In this document: positions 15,136 through 22,642 of the stretch, in pieces
How positions within the stretch are numbered: position 1 is the first letter of the stretch
Layout of the letters: each line of letters opens with the position of its first letter
IMG/VR virus record: IMGVR_UViG_3300042312_000111
Location: 1-36,365 of that record
Origin: a virus
Length of the DNA: 36,365 bases
Reading direction: 5' to 3' (one strand)
The notes under the pieces: model-generated
Told to the model about the DNA's origin: nothing
Seen by the model: only the letters and a program-made list of their open reading frames with translations
Database searches by the model: none
Position numbers and translations under genes: made by a program

Positions 15136-15519
15136 ATGATAAAATTAATCGTTTCTGGACGCGTTGGACAAGACGCAGAATTAAAGACAGTAGGAGATAC
15201 AACTGTATGCTCTTTTTCTATTGCCCACACCGAAAAGGTCTATGGACAAACACCTGGAGAAAAAACTATTTGGGTAGGTTGTTCTGTATGGGGAGAACGA
15301 GCTGTTAAACTTGCGCCATTTATTACAAAGGGAACTTACATTGTCGCAGAAGGATCTGGCACGGTAAATTCTTACATGAAAAACGGTGAGCCTGTTGGCA
15401 TGATAAACTGCAGAATCACATCTTTAGAATTTGGAGGAAAGCCAACCGCAGAAGCTACTCCTCACACCGCTACTCCGCCAGTAGGTAAATTAGACCTTGG
15501 CGAAGATTTGCCATTTTAA
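15136..15519 (+). CDS. ssb: Single-stranded DNA-binding protein
   Basis: A 127-residue SSB. The OB fold opens IKLIVSGRVGQDAELKTV and continues VCSFSIAHTEK (about 25-35), TIWVGCSVWGERAVKLAPFI (about 45-64), KGTYIVAEGSGTVNSYM (about 66-82) and CRITSLEFGG. A short linker follows and the chain ends in the acidic tip DLGEDLPF, which in this family docks partner proteins such as nucleases and helicases. First gene of the rightward operon, consistent with early expression for replication and recombination. Confidence 0.95.
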   Translation: MIKLIVSGRVGQDAELKTVGDTTVCSFSIAHTEKVYGQTPGEKTIWVGCSVWGERAVKLAPFITKGTYIVAEGSGTVNSYMKNGEPVGMINCRITSLEFGGKPTAEATPHTATPPVGKLDLGEDLPF

Positions 15520-15542
15520 ACAACATTTATAAACCAATTAGT

Positions 15543-16343
15543 ATGAAAAACAATCAATTTGAATGGGAAATATACTCTCCCATCACTCGCAGACGCAACA
15601 TCTTTAAATTTATCCTCCTCGGCATTTCCTTCTGCCTTTCCATGTACATTAGCAGTTTTGCAGGAGGAAGCTACCGCGCACAGAACTCTGCGCCTAATCC
15701 AGCAAAGGAATATCCGCAGGAGAATACTGCTATTATTAATGTTAAGAATCTTCCTGGCAATACCATTAAGAACATGGAGAAAGATGAGCTGTACGATTAC
15801 ATGGATGCAGTAGGATTCCAAAGATTGAAGGGAAAGTCATTAGTAGATTTAAGAAGGATTTACTTAGGCTTTATGTACGATGATTTCTTTTACTCCATGC
15901 ACAAGAAAACCAACCTTCCAATATCTGTTATCTATGCTTTCTTTGTTATTGAGGCTACCAATAATGGATTAGAAAGTAAGCTAATGTTAAAAGCACTTAA
16001 TCCGGGAGGAATAAAGTACACAGGTAAAGGAAGTAAGATAAAAGCAATGGATGATTGCTATAGGGGAGGAAAGAAAGTACCATGTGACTTTCAAGCGTAC
16101 AATGATTACCAGTCGATGATAGATGGATGGGCAAGCGTTATGAATCTTCCAAGGTATAAAGGTTGCAAGAAGTATATTTATAGTAAATACAACAGAGGCA
16201 TGAAGCCAAAGGAGATAGTTGATAACATCTGCAAATGCTTTTACAAGTCTGGCTACCATACAAGTAATTTATGGAAAGTCAGATCTAATTTATCAACAGA
16301 ATATTGGACAGTAAAGACATCTTTTCCTAATTTAGAATATTAG
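15543..16343 (+). CDS. Membrane-anchored glucosaminidase (GH73-like peptidoglycan hydrolase)
   Basis: A 266-residue protein. A basic N-terminus (ITRRRNIFK) and hydrophobic segment at about 20-41 (FKFILLGISFCLSMYISSFA) form a signal anchor. The catalytic part starts near 115 and has the glucosaminidase pattern: LPISVIYAFFVIEATNNG with the probable acid Glu137, ALNPGGIKYTGKGSK, DDCYRGGKK and FQAYNDYQSMIDGWASVM, then RYKGC. This class cleaves the glycan strand. Located between ssb and a glycosyltransferase in the early operon, not with the lysis genes. It might act at entry, or as a slowly released endolysin. Confidence 0.75.
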   Translation: MKNNQFEWEIYSPITRRRNIFKFILLGISFCLSMYISSFAGGSYRAQNSAPNPAKEYPQENTAIINVKNLPGNTIKNMEKDELYDYMDAVGFQRLKGKSLVDLRRIYLGFMYDDFFYSMHKKTNLPISVIYAFFVIEATNNGLESKLMLKALNPGGIKYTGKGSKIKAMDDCYRGGKKVPCDFQAYNDYQSMIDGWASVMNLPRYKGCKKYIYSKYNRGMKPKEIVDNICKCFYKSGYHTSNLWKVRSNLSTEYWTVKTSFPNLEY

Positions 16344-16346
16344 ACA

Positions 16347-17222
16347 ATGAAATTCTTAATTTATTCTTTTAATTACGATTGGAAAAGCGGAGGCAACCAA
16401 GTTTTGCACGACTTAGGTAAAATATTATCCAAAGATTACACTACTTATGTTTTTGGAACTACAACTGTTTTTGATTCAAAAGCTATTTGTGTAAATATCG
16501 ACAAAGCAAAAGAAATTGCTTTTCAAGATGATGTTATTACCATTTATCCGGAAGTTATATCTGGCAATCCATTTAATGCTAAAAATGTAGTAAGATATGT
16601 TTTATACTATCCAGGATGGCACGCTGGAGACAAGCAATATAGTAATAATGAACTTATTATTACATATAATAACGAGTATGTAAAAGATACAAAATATGAC
16701 AATGCTTTTGTTTTAACTGTCTTAAATCCTAAATTAAATATTATGAGCAATCATAATAAAAAAAGAAATAAAATAGGATTACTTGTAAGAAAGTGCAAAG
16801 ATTTTGACTATAAAATGAATTTATTAAATCAGCACAAACATTTATTAAAATTACCTGTCATTAGTATTGATGATGAAATTAATAAGTGTACAGATTTAAA
16901 TAATTTAAGTAAAATTTACAACACTATAAGTTTGTTTATTAGCTTTGATCCTCATACCTATCATAGTACAATGGCAGCCTTATGCGGTTGCACCAGCGTG
17001 GTAATTCCTTCCAAAGAAATATCAAGTGAAGAATTTTACAATGTCACAAAATACGGAGTTGCTTATGGTTTTGAAAACATTGATTTTGCAAAATTAACTT
17101 ATAGTAAAATGATTGATGATTTAAAACAGATGGAACAAAACACATTTACCCAGTGTGATAAATTTGTTGAATTGGTTAAAAGTCATTTTATAAAAAGTTA
17201 TAATCATGGGCAAGATTATTAA
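16347..17222 (+). CDS. Glycosyltransferase-like protein (GT-B), third copy, divergent
   Basis: A 291-residue protein. MKFLIYSFNYDWKSGGNQVL (SGG.q.l.dL loop) is the usual acceptor-side opening of GT-B enzymes. VVRYVLYYPGWHAGDKQYSN (about 81-100) and the later FISFDPHTYHSTMAALCGCTSVVIPSKE segment (about 197-224) match 'rw.l..Pg...gd' and the C-terminal donor site of a phage/cyanobacterial transferase group. It is not closely similar to the two late-operon copies. It starts 4 bases after the glucosaminidase stop and overlaps the HNH gene by 17 bases. Markedly AT-rich. Substrate unknown. Confidence 0.65.
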   Translation: MKFLIYSFNYDWKSGGNQVLHDLGKILSKDYTTYVFGTTTVFDSKAICVNIDKAKEIAFQDDVITIYPEVISGNPFNAKNVVRYVLYYPGWHAGDKQYSNNELIITYNNEYVKDTKYDNAFVLTVLNPKLNIMSNHNKKRNKIGLLVRKCKDFDYKMNLLNQHKHLLKLPVISIDDEINKCTDLNNLSKIYNTISLFISFDPHTYHSTMAALCGCTSVVIPSKEISSEEFYNVTKYGVAYGFENIDFAKLTYSKMIDDLKQMEQNTFTQCDKFVELVKSHFIKSYNHGQDY

Positions 17223-17895
17223 AAAAAGTGTTAAGCTCCGTTACAGAGATGAGGAAATAGACTTTCTTAAAACCTATTACCCATTTATACACAATGAAGA
17301 TTTATCCTTAATGATGGGCAGAACATCTGTTTCTATCGGAGTAGCAGCCAGTAAACTTGGTATTAAGAAGTGTAAAGGATTTTTATCTTTAAATATGCGT
17401 CGTGTATCTGGAATAGGTAGAATAAAATCACCTTTTAGAAGCACTTGTTTTAAAAAAGGCTTTACCCCTTGGAACAAAGGCAAACATCTAAGCCCAGAAC
17501 ACCGTGCAAGGTTAGTGGAATCAAGTTATGTAAAAGGTAACATCCCTTACAACTACAAGCCTATTGGTACATTAAGAAATTTAGGTCAATACATTGAGAT
17601 TAAAGTAGACCACGGCAAATGGCTTTCCCTTGCCAGGCATAACTGGGAACAAGTCCACGGACCAGTGCCCAAAGGCTACGTTGTTTTCCGCATGGATGGC
17701 AAGATAGACAATAATAACCTTGACAACCTCTGCCTTATGTCACGCGGAGAACTGGCAGTGCTTAACCGATGGACAAGCCGTGTTTCGCCAGAGTTAAGGG
17801 AGGTGCAACAATTAGTTAACCAAATTAAAAGAATAACAAATGAGACTCACAAAAGACGAAGCTCGAATATTAGCAGAAGCAATGGAGGAGTATAA
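17206..17895 (+). CDS. HNH endonuclease with N-terminal DNA-binding region
   Basis: A 229-residue basic protein. The N-terminal part (RDEEIDFLKTYYPFIHNEDL...GRTSVSIGVAASKLGI) looks like a helix-turn-helix of the NUMOD/'sigma-like' type. FKKGFTPWNKGKHLSPEH (about 83-100) is a motif common to such phage nucleases. The C-terminal LARHNWEQVHGPVPKGYVVFRMDG...DNNNLDNLCLMSR (about 142-180) is an HNH_3 domain. It overlaps both neighbours, unusually for a mobile gene. A homing or host-DNA-degrading role is likely. Confidence 0.8.
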   Translation: MGKIIKKSVKLRYRDEEIDFLKTYYPFIHNEDLSLMMGRTSVSIGVAASKLGIKKCKGFLSLNMRRVSGIGRIKSPFRSTCFKKGFTPWNKGKHLSPEHRARLVESSYVKGNIPYNYKPIGTLRNLGQYIEIKVDHGKWLSLARHNWEQVHGPVPKGYVVFRMDGKIDNNNLDNLCLMSRGELAVLNRWTSRVSPELREVQQLVNQIKRITNETHKRRSSNISRSNGGV

Positions 17896-18055
17896 GTACA
17901 AAGTAGTAGAAAATCCTCATTATAAAGAATTAGGAGTGTTCAATAAACTGCATGATTTGCAGTACAAATTAGAAATGTTTGGCGATGATAAACGCAGAAA
18001 TGGCAGAACAAGCCAAGATAATTTTAACGACTTAATTAAAAGATTAACAAAATGA
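17840..18055 (+). CDS. Small hypothetical protein, 71 residues
   Basis: A charged helical protein, MRLTKDEARILAEAMEEYKY, with a second helix around FNKLHDLQYKLEMFGDDKRR. Its first 56 bases overlap the end of the HNH gene in another frame; an internal Met at residue 15 (17882) would also lie inside the overlap. It overlaps the following gene by 4 bases (ATGA). No family recognised. The alternating charged/hydrophobic pattern suggests a small helical dimer. Confidence 0.6.
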   Translation: MRLTKDEARILAEAMEEYKYKVVENPHYKELGVFNKLHDLQYKLEMFGDDKRRNGRTSQDNFNDLIKRLTK

Positions 18056-18285
18056 AGAACAAAATCAGCGACCTCCGCAACCACCTATTCTCCGTTCTTG
18101 AAGAACTAACCGATCCAGACTCAACATACGACATTGCCAAGGCCAAGGTTGTGGCAGATGTTGCACAAGTGATTATAAACTCTGCAAGCGTTGAGAACCA
18201 GTATTTAAAAATAGTGGGAGGTAGTCATGGCAGTGGTTTCATAGAGGATAAGAATGAGGTCAAACAAATTTCGGAAAAGAATTAA
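18052..18285 (+). CDS. Small conserved phage protein, 77 residues
   Basis: KISDLRNHLFSVLEELTDPD, then AKAKVVADVAQVIINSASVENQYLKIVGG and GSGFIE near the C-terminus. I recognise this arrangement (lrdhLF..le.l.d.....d...a..va.vaq.iinsA.vE..f..) from small proteins of many temperate and lytic phages, where it remains unnamed. Possibly a small regulator, but there is no direct evidence. It is coupled to the upstream gene by an ATGA overlap and is the last gene before the small-RNA locus at 18295. Confidence 0.65.
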   Translation: MKNKISDLRNHLFSVLEELTDPDSTYDIAKAKVVADVAQVIINSASVENQYLKIVGGSHGSGFIEDKNEVKQISEKN

Positions 18286-18294
18286 ATAATGTTT

Positions 18295-18302
18295 TATATT
18301 TG
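18295..18302 (+). promoter_or_regulatory. Promoter of the small RNA/replication-initiator locus
   Basis: TATATTTG, an exact TAnnTTTG match, stands 114 bases before the replication-initiator ATG and 65 bases before the terminator hairpin. A weak -33 candidate (TTTC at 18269-18272) lies 22 bases upstream. Expected start near 18308. Confidence 0.6.
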
Positions 18303-18307
18303 TGTAT

Positions 18308-18401
18308 TCTTTTGAATGGTGTGAAGGTCACTCAAAGGAACAGAGGCAATCCGCATTGTTTCAACTAACCCAGCATACCTTCACGTGCTGGGTTTTTTTT
18401 T
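18308..18401 (+). ncRNA. Candidate small RNA or attenuator leader
   Basis: About 94 bases between a consensus promoter and an intrinsic terminator contain no plausible gene. GTGAAGGT (18321-18328) is the exact reverse complement of ACCTTCAC (18377-18384), which is the loop of the terminator hairpin. GC-richer, structured sequence between them includes CAAT/ATTG (18347 and 18355). The RNA could therefore form either the terminator alone, a loop-pseudoknotted terminator, or a competing long-range helix that opens it. Two readings: a free small RNA, or a switchable leader controlling the replication initiator that starts 15 bases later. Confidence 0.55.
18367..18401 (+). terminator. Intrinsic terminator before the replication initiator
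   Basis: AACCCAGCA (18367-18375) pairs perfectly with TGCTGGGTT (18386-18394) around a 10-base loop, followed by an unbroken T run through 18401. It is the strongest terminator in the window. It lies upstream of an essential-looking gene, so either readthrough is regulated or the gene has a further promoter. Confidence 0.85.
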
Positions 18402-18415
18402 GCTAAAAATTTATA

Positions 18416-19324
18416 ATGAATAAGGTAAACAACAAAATAAAGGAAAACTTTACAACTATTCCTAATAGCGTTATAAGGAATAAGACACTTTCCGACCGCG
18501 CCCGATTCCTCTTTTGCTACATGGCATCCATGCCCAATGATTGGCAGTTTTATCAATCTGCAATGGCAAAGGAATTAAATTACAGTAAGGATACTTTAAG
18601 AAAGTACATGGAGGAATTATTAGCAACTGGATACTTAATAAGGGAACAAAGGAGAGAAAAAGGTAAGTTTGATTCCTATGATTATACTATCAATTTTTCA
18701 CCGTGTATGGAAAATACCGACACGGTAAAAAACGGCAGCGGAAAAATACCGAATCGGGAAAAGTCGACAGTAACAAATAAAGACTTTGAACAAAGAAAGA
18801 ATAATACAAATAAAGACTTTAACAAAGGTTGTGAATTTGAAAATCCACTCCCCAAAACAAAAATTAAAAATCCTTTCTCTCGCCAGGCTTACCATGATTC
18901 TCTGAACACTGACTCTGACCCAAAAGAAAGTTGCGCTAAAGAAAAGGTAGAACGAGAGCCCTCGGAAACTTACCTCTGCTTTACCGCTTTCGCCTCCACC
19001 TATGAACGGCTTGCAGGTGTTACCTATCCTTCTGACAAGAATAATTATATTATGACTGCCAAGGATGGTGCAAACTGTAAAAAGTTAATAACATGGCTAA
19101 AGAAGGTATCTGCGAGTGAGCAGGCACCAGACGAAATGGTGACAATGTTTACAACGGCTGCATGGCAAATTAGCGATAAATGGCTTAAAGCCAATTTTAC
19201 AATAAGCAATATCTACTCCCAAGCAAATAATATCTACACTAAATTTATGTATTCCAACCCAGCCGCACAGGAGAAGCGGAGGCAGGAGGAAATTGAAAGA
19301 CTTGTAAATGAATATCAACCATGA
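18416..19324 (+). CDS. Winged-helix replication initiator/replisome organiser
   Basis: A 302-residue protein. Residues about 13-90 form a winged helix-turn-helix (FTTIPNSVIRNKTLSDRARF, then NDWQFYQSAMAKELNYSKDT and LRKYMEELLATGYL), the usual N-terminus of phage replication organisers. A polar linker (about 95-190, rich in N, K, D) separates a C-terminal helical domain (YERLAGVTYPSDK..., then ITWLKKVSASE and IYTKFM) of DnaD/conserved-phage-C-terminal type. It probably binds the phage origin and recruits the host helicase. Translation couples to the next gene (ATGA at 19321). Confidence 0.75.
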   Translation: MNKVNNKIKENFTTIPNSVIRNKTLSDRARFLFCYMASMPNDWQFYQSAMAKELNYSKDTLRKYMEELLATGYLIREQRREKGKFDSYDYTINFSPCMENTDTVKNGSGKIPNREKSTVTNKDFEQRKNNTNKDFNKGCEFENPLPKTKIKNPFSRQAYHDSLNTDSDPKESCAKEKVEREPSETYLCFTAFASTYERLAGVTYPSDKNNYIMTAKDGANCKKLITWLKKVSASEQAPDEMVTMFTTAAWQISDKWLKANFTISNIYSQANNIYTKFMYSNPAAQEKRRQEEIERLVNEYQP

Positions 19325-19530
19325 CAAATAAAGAATATTATAAATCATTAATTGGTACTAAAGTTATTGATAAGCGTAATAATAGAATAGGTTATATTAA
19401 TAATATAGCTTTTCTTAGTAAGGATTTTAAAATATGTTGGTTTAACTTTAAATATGAGAAAGGAGCTTATTTAGTACATATTGACGAACTGACAATAATA
19501 AACTCATATCAATTAACCTTAGACTTATGA
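19321..19530 (+). CDS. Small hypothetical protein, 69 residues
   Basis: MTNKEYYKSLIGTKVIDKRN, followed by beta-rich sequence (RIGYINNIAFLSKDFKICWF, then KGAYLVHIDELTII). The short strands around a glycine resemble an SH3-like small barrel, but this is a guess from pattern. It overlaps the genes before and after by 4 bases each, so it belongs to a tightly coupled run from 18416 to 20686. No family recognised. Confidence 0.6.
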   Translation: MTNKEYYKSLIGTKVIDKRNNRIGYINNIAFLSKDFKICWFNFKYEKGAYLVHIDELTIINSYQLTLDL

Positions 19531-19763
19531 AACAAACACCTCAAAAAAAAGCTAAATTTCTTTTCGTGCATTACCACAACCTTATTCAAAGCATTGGCGG
19601 TGAATTAGACAATGAAACCCTTATTTGCATTCTTGCAAAACAATGCGCCTTGTTTGAGGTAAGGCAAATACTAAAAGAAAAGTGGAACATTGACGTACCT
19701 GGTAGCGAAGATGAATATTACTATTGGGAAGAAGTTGAACACGAAATAGAAAGTTATGAATAA
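19527..19763 (+). CDS. Small hypothetical protein, 78 residues
   Basis: A mostly helical protein (KKAKFLFVHYHNLIQSIGGE, then LICILAKQCALFEVRQILKE) with a strongly acidic aromatic end (GSEDEYYYWEEVEHEIESYE, about 58-77). The acidic tail is reminiscent of nucleic-acid mimics or partner-binding tails, but no family is recognised. It overlaps the upstream gene by 4 bases and the downstream gene by 8. Confidence 0.6.
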   Translation: MKQTPQKKAKFLFVHYHNLIQSIGGELDNETLICILAKQCALFEVRQILKEKWNIDVPGSEDEYYYWEEVEHEIESYE

Positions 19764-19965
19764 TAAACAAGACCGCAATACCTATATGCGTGAATATATG
19801 AAACGCTACCGCGCGACCATGAACGAATACACTTATAAGAAGATCCGCGAACGCGAGAACCTACGCCTCCGCGCCAAGTACAGAGCCATGACCGTTGAGG
19901 AAAGGCAGAAATACATAGAGTACCAAAGAACCTATCACAAATTAAAACAATTCACTAATGAGTAA
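19756..19965 (+). CDS. Small basic protein, 69 residues
   Basis: A highly basic, helical protein with repeated YxxEYMKRYR-like segments (TYMREYMKRYRATMNEY, then KIRERENLRLRAKYRAMT). This 'YmreYmrryR' pattern occurs in short phage proteins thought to bind nucleic acid, but no activity is established. It overlaps the next gene by 8 bases. GC content is higher than in its neighbours (many CGC codons). Confidence 0.6.
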   Translation: MNNKQDRNTYMREYMKRYRATMNEYTYKKIRERENLRLRAKYRAMTVEERQKYIEYQRTYHKLKQFTNE

Positions 19966-20686
19966 TTTAACACAGTACCAACCGCGTAACTCCGACGAGC
20001 AGGCAATAATCTCTGCCCGATCAAATCGCATTGCCAACATGGAGCAAAAGGACGCGTACAAGCAAACATTAAATGTTATCAGCTCCGTGTTTCCCATGTA
20101 TGGCATTGATGGAGACCTTGCCTTTTATGCCAATATAGCCAAGGAGATTGTAAAAACATTTGGGCAAATAGCAGCCAATGAGATTGAAATAGCTTTTCGC
20201 CTCTTCTCCGCTGAAAGCCTGGAACTGGATGACGATGTTAAATTCTATGGCAAGGCAAATATGCACACTATAGGAAAGATACTAAATGGCTATATGACTT
20301 ACCGGAGGAAAATAATAGCAAGTCATGACAACGAAGTAGCAGCACTTCGACACCAGGTACAGATGGAAGAAAGAGGAAAGGCAGAAAGAGAGAAGTTGTA
20401 TGCAGAATTTCCAACTATGATTAAAGAGTTTACCGGTAAGACCTTTGAAGATGTGCCGCTATACTGGTATGATATGTGCCTAAAGTTTGACATGATAACA
20501 TACGAGGAAGGAGAGAAAAGAGCATTATGGGATGAGGCCCAGGCCATCGCACTTAAAGAGCCACCAGAGTCATTAGATCTTATGACCATCCGCAGCCATG
20601 CCAAGAAAATAGAACAGGGCAACATGAAGAGGGCTGTAGTAATCGCTCAGAAGTTGGCAGTGTGGAGGAAAGTGATAAAAAAATGA
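19958..20686 (+). CDS. Hypothetical protein of the replication cluster, 242 residues
   Basis: An all-helical protein. Residues 1-110 hold a globular region with YGIDGDLAFYANIAKEIVKTFG and IEIAFRLFSAESLELDDD; about 115-155 form a charged coiled coil (YRRKIIASHDNEVAALRHQV...EERGKAEREKLYAEF); the C-terminus is again helical. The position after the replication initiator in a coupled gene run suggests a replication partner, for instance a helicase loader, but no ATPase motif is present. Family not recognised. Confidence 0.65.
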   Translation: MSNLTQYQPRNSDEQAIISARSNRIANMEQKDAYKQTLNVISSVFPMYGIDGDLAFYANIAKEIVKTFGQIAANEIEIAFRLFSAESLELDDDVKFYGKANMHTIGKILNGYMTYRRKIIASHDNEVAALRHQVQMEERGKAEREKLYAEFPTMIKEFTGKTFEDVPLYWYDMCLKFDMITYEEGEKRALWDEAQAIALKEPPESLDLMTIRSHAKKIEQGNMKRAVVIAQKLAVWRKVIKK

Positions 20687-20718
20687 AAATAATTATATTA
20701 TAATTGTGTATATTAATT

Positions 20719-20736
20719 ATATACTTTGTATATTTA
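20719..20736 (+). promoter_or_regulatory. Internal early promoter A (repeated 17-base element)
   Basis: ATATACTTTGTATATTT (20719-20735) is identical to bases at 25638-25654. The final TATATTTA (20729-20736) differs at one base from the TAnnTTTG -7 consensus. It lies about 40 bases before the ATG at 20774 and just after the stop at 20686. The exact repeat in two intergenic positions supports promoter function. Confidence 0.55.
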
Positions 20737-20773
20737 CGAAACAAATAAATTGTTCACCTTAATAAAAACAAAC

Positions 20774-21034
20774 ATGAACGACATTAGCAAACGATTTGCA
20801 TCCTACCTTATGGATGACTACAAGATTAAAGGCACAACAGAGGAGGATGTTGACAAAGCTATTAACAAAATCTTCCGTTATGAATTACTTGACGATGCCC
20901 AGCAAGTGTTATTTAACGAAATCATGACAGAAGCACTGGATGTGCCTTGGATAGCGGAGCAGCTCACAGATGTGTGGGATAGATACGAGCAAGAAATTAT
21001 TGACTGCAAAAAAGAAGATTATGAAAATCGTTAA
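20774..21034 (+). CDS. Small acidic hypothetical protein, 86 residues
   Basis: MNDISKRFASYLMDDYKIKG, helical and acidic throughout (EEDVDKAINKIFRYELLDDA, then LTDVWDRYEQEIIDCKKED). I chose the ATG at 20774, not the TTG at 20726, because the longer reading would start inside the promoter element at 20719-20736. It overlaps the next gene by 14 bases. No family recognised. Confidence 0.65.
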   Translation: MNDISKRFASYLMDDYKIKGTTEEDVDKAINKIFRYELLDDAQQVLFNEIMTEALDVPWIAEQLTDVWDRYEQEIIDCKKEDYENR

Positions 21035-21443
21035 AGGTGTTGTAAAATATGGTGCAGGTGCGCCAAGGGAAGGACAGTATGGGCCTTCGATAAACATCCT
21101 TGTAACTCTGGAAGATCAAAGCCAAGTGCGAGTTTACGGAAAGCCTGGCGATGTGATAGAAAGGTACAAGTCTGGGCAAAACATACAGCTAATAGATGAC
21201 AAAGGCAAATACAAGGTAGTTGAAGATGAGCAGCAAACAATGCCAGCACCGACTGGAGTAGCAGTAATTGATCAGCAAAACGAAAAGCCAGACTTGGCTG
21301 CATTGGTCTTTGAGATGTCTGCTATTTACTCACAGGCATACATTGACATTTACAATAAGATAAGTGAGGCTGGCGTGCCGCATGAGAATGCAACGGCTGC
21401 GACAAGCACTATCTTTATACAAGTATTTCAGAAATTGAGGTGA
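21021..21443 (+). CDS. OB-like hypothetical protein, 140 residues
   Basis: MKIVKGVVKYGAGAPREGQY begins a beta-rich domain (INILVTLEDQSQVRVYGKPG, then IERYKSGQNIQLIDDKGKYK, about 20-72) whose strand spacing resembles an OB fold. A linker and a C-terminal helical region (AALVFEMSAIYSQAYIDIYN) follow. I prefer this ATG to the in-frame GTG at 20970, which overlaps the previous gene by 65 bases. A nucleic-acid-binding role near replication genes is plausible. A strong terminator follows. Confidence 0.6.
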   Translation: MKIVKGVVKYGAGAPREGQYGPSINILVTLEDQSQVRVYGKPGDVIERYKSGQNIQLIDDKGKYKVVEDEQQTMPAPTGVAVIDQQNEKPDLAALVFEMSAIYSQAYIDIYNKISEAGVPHENATAATSTIFIQVFQKLR

Positions 21444-21455
21444 ATGACTTATAAT

Positions 21456-21483
21456 GAGGCAGTAACTGCGCTGCCTCTTTTTT
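21456..21483 (+). terminator. Intrinsic terminator
   Basis: GAGGCAG (21456-21462) and CTGCCTC (21471-21477) form a 7-bp stem with an 8-base loop followed by six T residues. It closes the unit begun by promoter A. Confidence 0.85.
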
Positions 21484-21504
21484 AAAAACTTAAAAACAAA
21501 ACAA

Positions 21505-21753
21505 ATGGCTTTAGATAGAAAAACACCCTTCAATGTTTCATTTTATGACCATGAACAAGAAAAGATACAAAGCTGGGCATTAACTGGCAGTTCAAGATTA
21601 GCTTTATTAGTACATACTATTTCATTTCAAAAAGATAAAATAGAAGCTAACAATATAAATAAAGAAGAAATAATTAAATCAGCATTGGATTATCTTATTC
21701 ATGATTTAAAGAAATTTTTAGAAACACCTTACACAACAGAAGACAATGCTTAA
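21505..21753 (+). CDS. Small hypothetical protein, 82 residues
   Basis: MALDRKTPFNVSFYDHEQEK, then SSRLALLVHTISFQKDKIEA and EEIIKSALDYLIHDLKKFL. The helical, charged sequence shows no recognisable motif. It starts 22 bases after a terminator, so an unseen promoter or readthrough is needed. It overlaps the PD-(D/E)XK nuclease gene by 8 bases, which suggests a joint role, perhaps as a partner of that nuclease. Confidence 0.6.
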   Translation: MALDRKTPFNVSFYDHEQEKIQSWALTGSSRLALLVHTISFQKDKIEANNINKEEIIKSALDYLIHDLKKFLETPYTTEDNA

Positions 21754-22642
21754 ATTACCACGACCACACCTTTCTATCTCTCAAATTAATCTCTGGGAGT
21801 CCGATCCCTCTGCCTACATGAAAAGGTATTTCCTAAACATTCCCGATGCACCATCTCCCATGATGGAATTTGGCAAGCAGTTTGCCAGTGACATTGAGGA
21901 TTATTTTAAAGGTGAGCAAAGAGATTTTAACTTTCCACCTAACTTTTTACAAGACATTTATTTATATCCTCATGTAGAGTATAAATTGGAACATGATTTT
22001 GGAGACTTTAAATTTATTGGCTACATTGACAATGCCTCTGAAAACTTTGAGATTATCCGAGACTTTAAAACAGGCACTGCTGCCTGGACACAAGATAGAT
22101 TAGAAAATAGTTTGCAGATGCAAGCGTATAGTTTAATACTATTTAAGCAGCAAACAATACTACCTACTTGTTTTATTGACTATTACAAGACAAGAATAAA
22201 AGGTAAAACTATGGAGTGGACAGATGTGCATGAAACATATCAGCACACCTTCACCATGCAAGACTTGGCAAAGACAGAGATAAGGATAAGGAAAGCAGCG
22301 GAGGAAATAGCGGAAGCCTATGAGCTGCACTGTAATGAAGAATTATCTGCAATTATTAGCTGCTATTTAGAGTATGACAATAGTGTTAAATCCTTTACAG
22401 AAAAAAGAGATAATTATAGAAAGCAAATAGAGCAGCAGTTGCAGAATAGTAGGTACATGGTGCAAGTTGATAACAAGGTATTAAGCTACTCTACTTATCA
22501 AAAGAAATCATATACTCATAGTCCAGAACTACAAGAAAGGGAAGAGCAACTGGCAGCACAGAAGAAGCAGGAAATACTTTACGGAGTAGCTTTGGAAGAA
22601 ACTAAAACGGTGACATTGCTAACGGTAAAAGACGCAAAGTGA
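21746..22642 (+). CDS. PD-(D/E)XK nuclease (RecB/Cas4-like recombination exonuclease)
   Basis: A 298-residue protein. LSISQINLWESDPSAYMKRY (about 9-28) is the usual opening of the PDDEXK_1 family; MEFGKQFASDIEDYF gives the metal-site helix. Catalytic residues are Asp95 (FIGYIDNA), Asp106 and Lys108 (IIRDFKTG), and the Q-x-Y helix at 124-128 (QMQAY). The C-terminal third is a long charged coiled coil (about 165-290). It probably degrades or resects DNA in phage recombination with SSB. The next gene starts inside its stop codon (GTGA overlap). Confidence 0.8.
   Translation: MLKLPRPHLSISQINLWESDPSAYMKRYFLNIPDAPSPMMEFGKQFASDIEDYFKGEQRDFNFPPNFLQDIYLYPHVEYKLEHDFGDFKFIGYIDNASENFEIIRDFKTGTAAWTQDRLENSLQMQAYSLILFKQQTILPTCFIDYYKTRIKGKTMEWTDVHETYQHTFTMQDLAKTEIRIRKAAEEIAEAYELHCNEELSAIISCYLEYDNSVKSFTEKRDNYRKQIEQQLQNSRYMVQVDNKVLSYSTYQKKSYTHSPELQEREEQLAAQKKQEILYGVALEETKTVTLLTVKDAK

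Noticed and set aside
20726-20773. TTG start giving a 102-residue protein
   Set aside because: This start lies within the repeated promoter element; ATG at 20774 is preferred.
20970-21020. GTG start giving a 157-residue protein
   Set aside because: It would overlap the previous gene by 65 bases; ATG at 21021 gives a natural overlap of 14 bases and a conserved-looking MKIVKG start.
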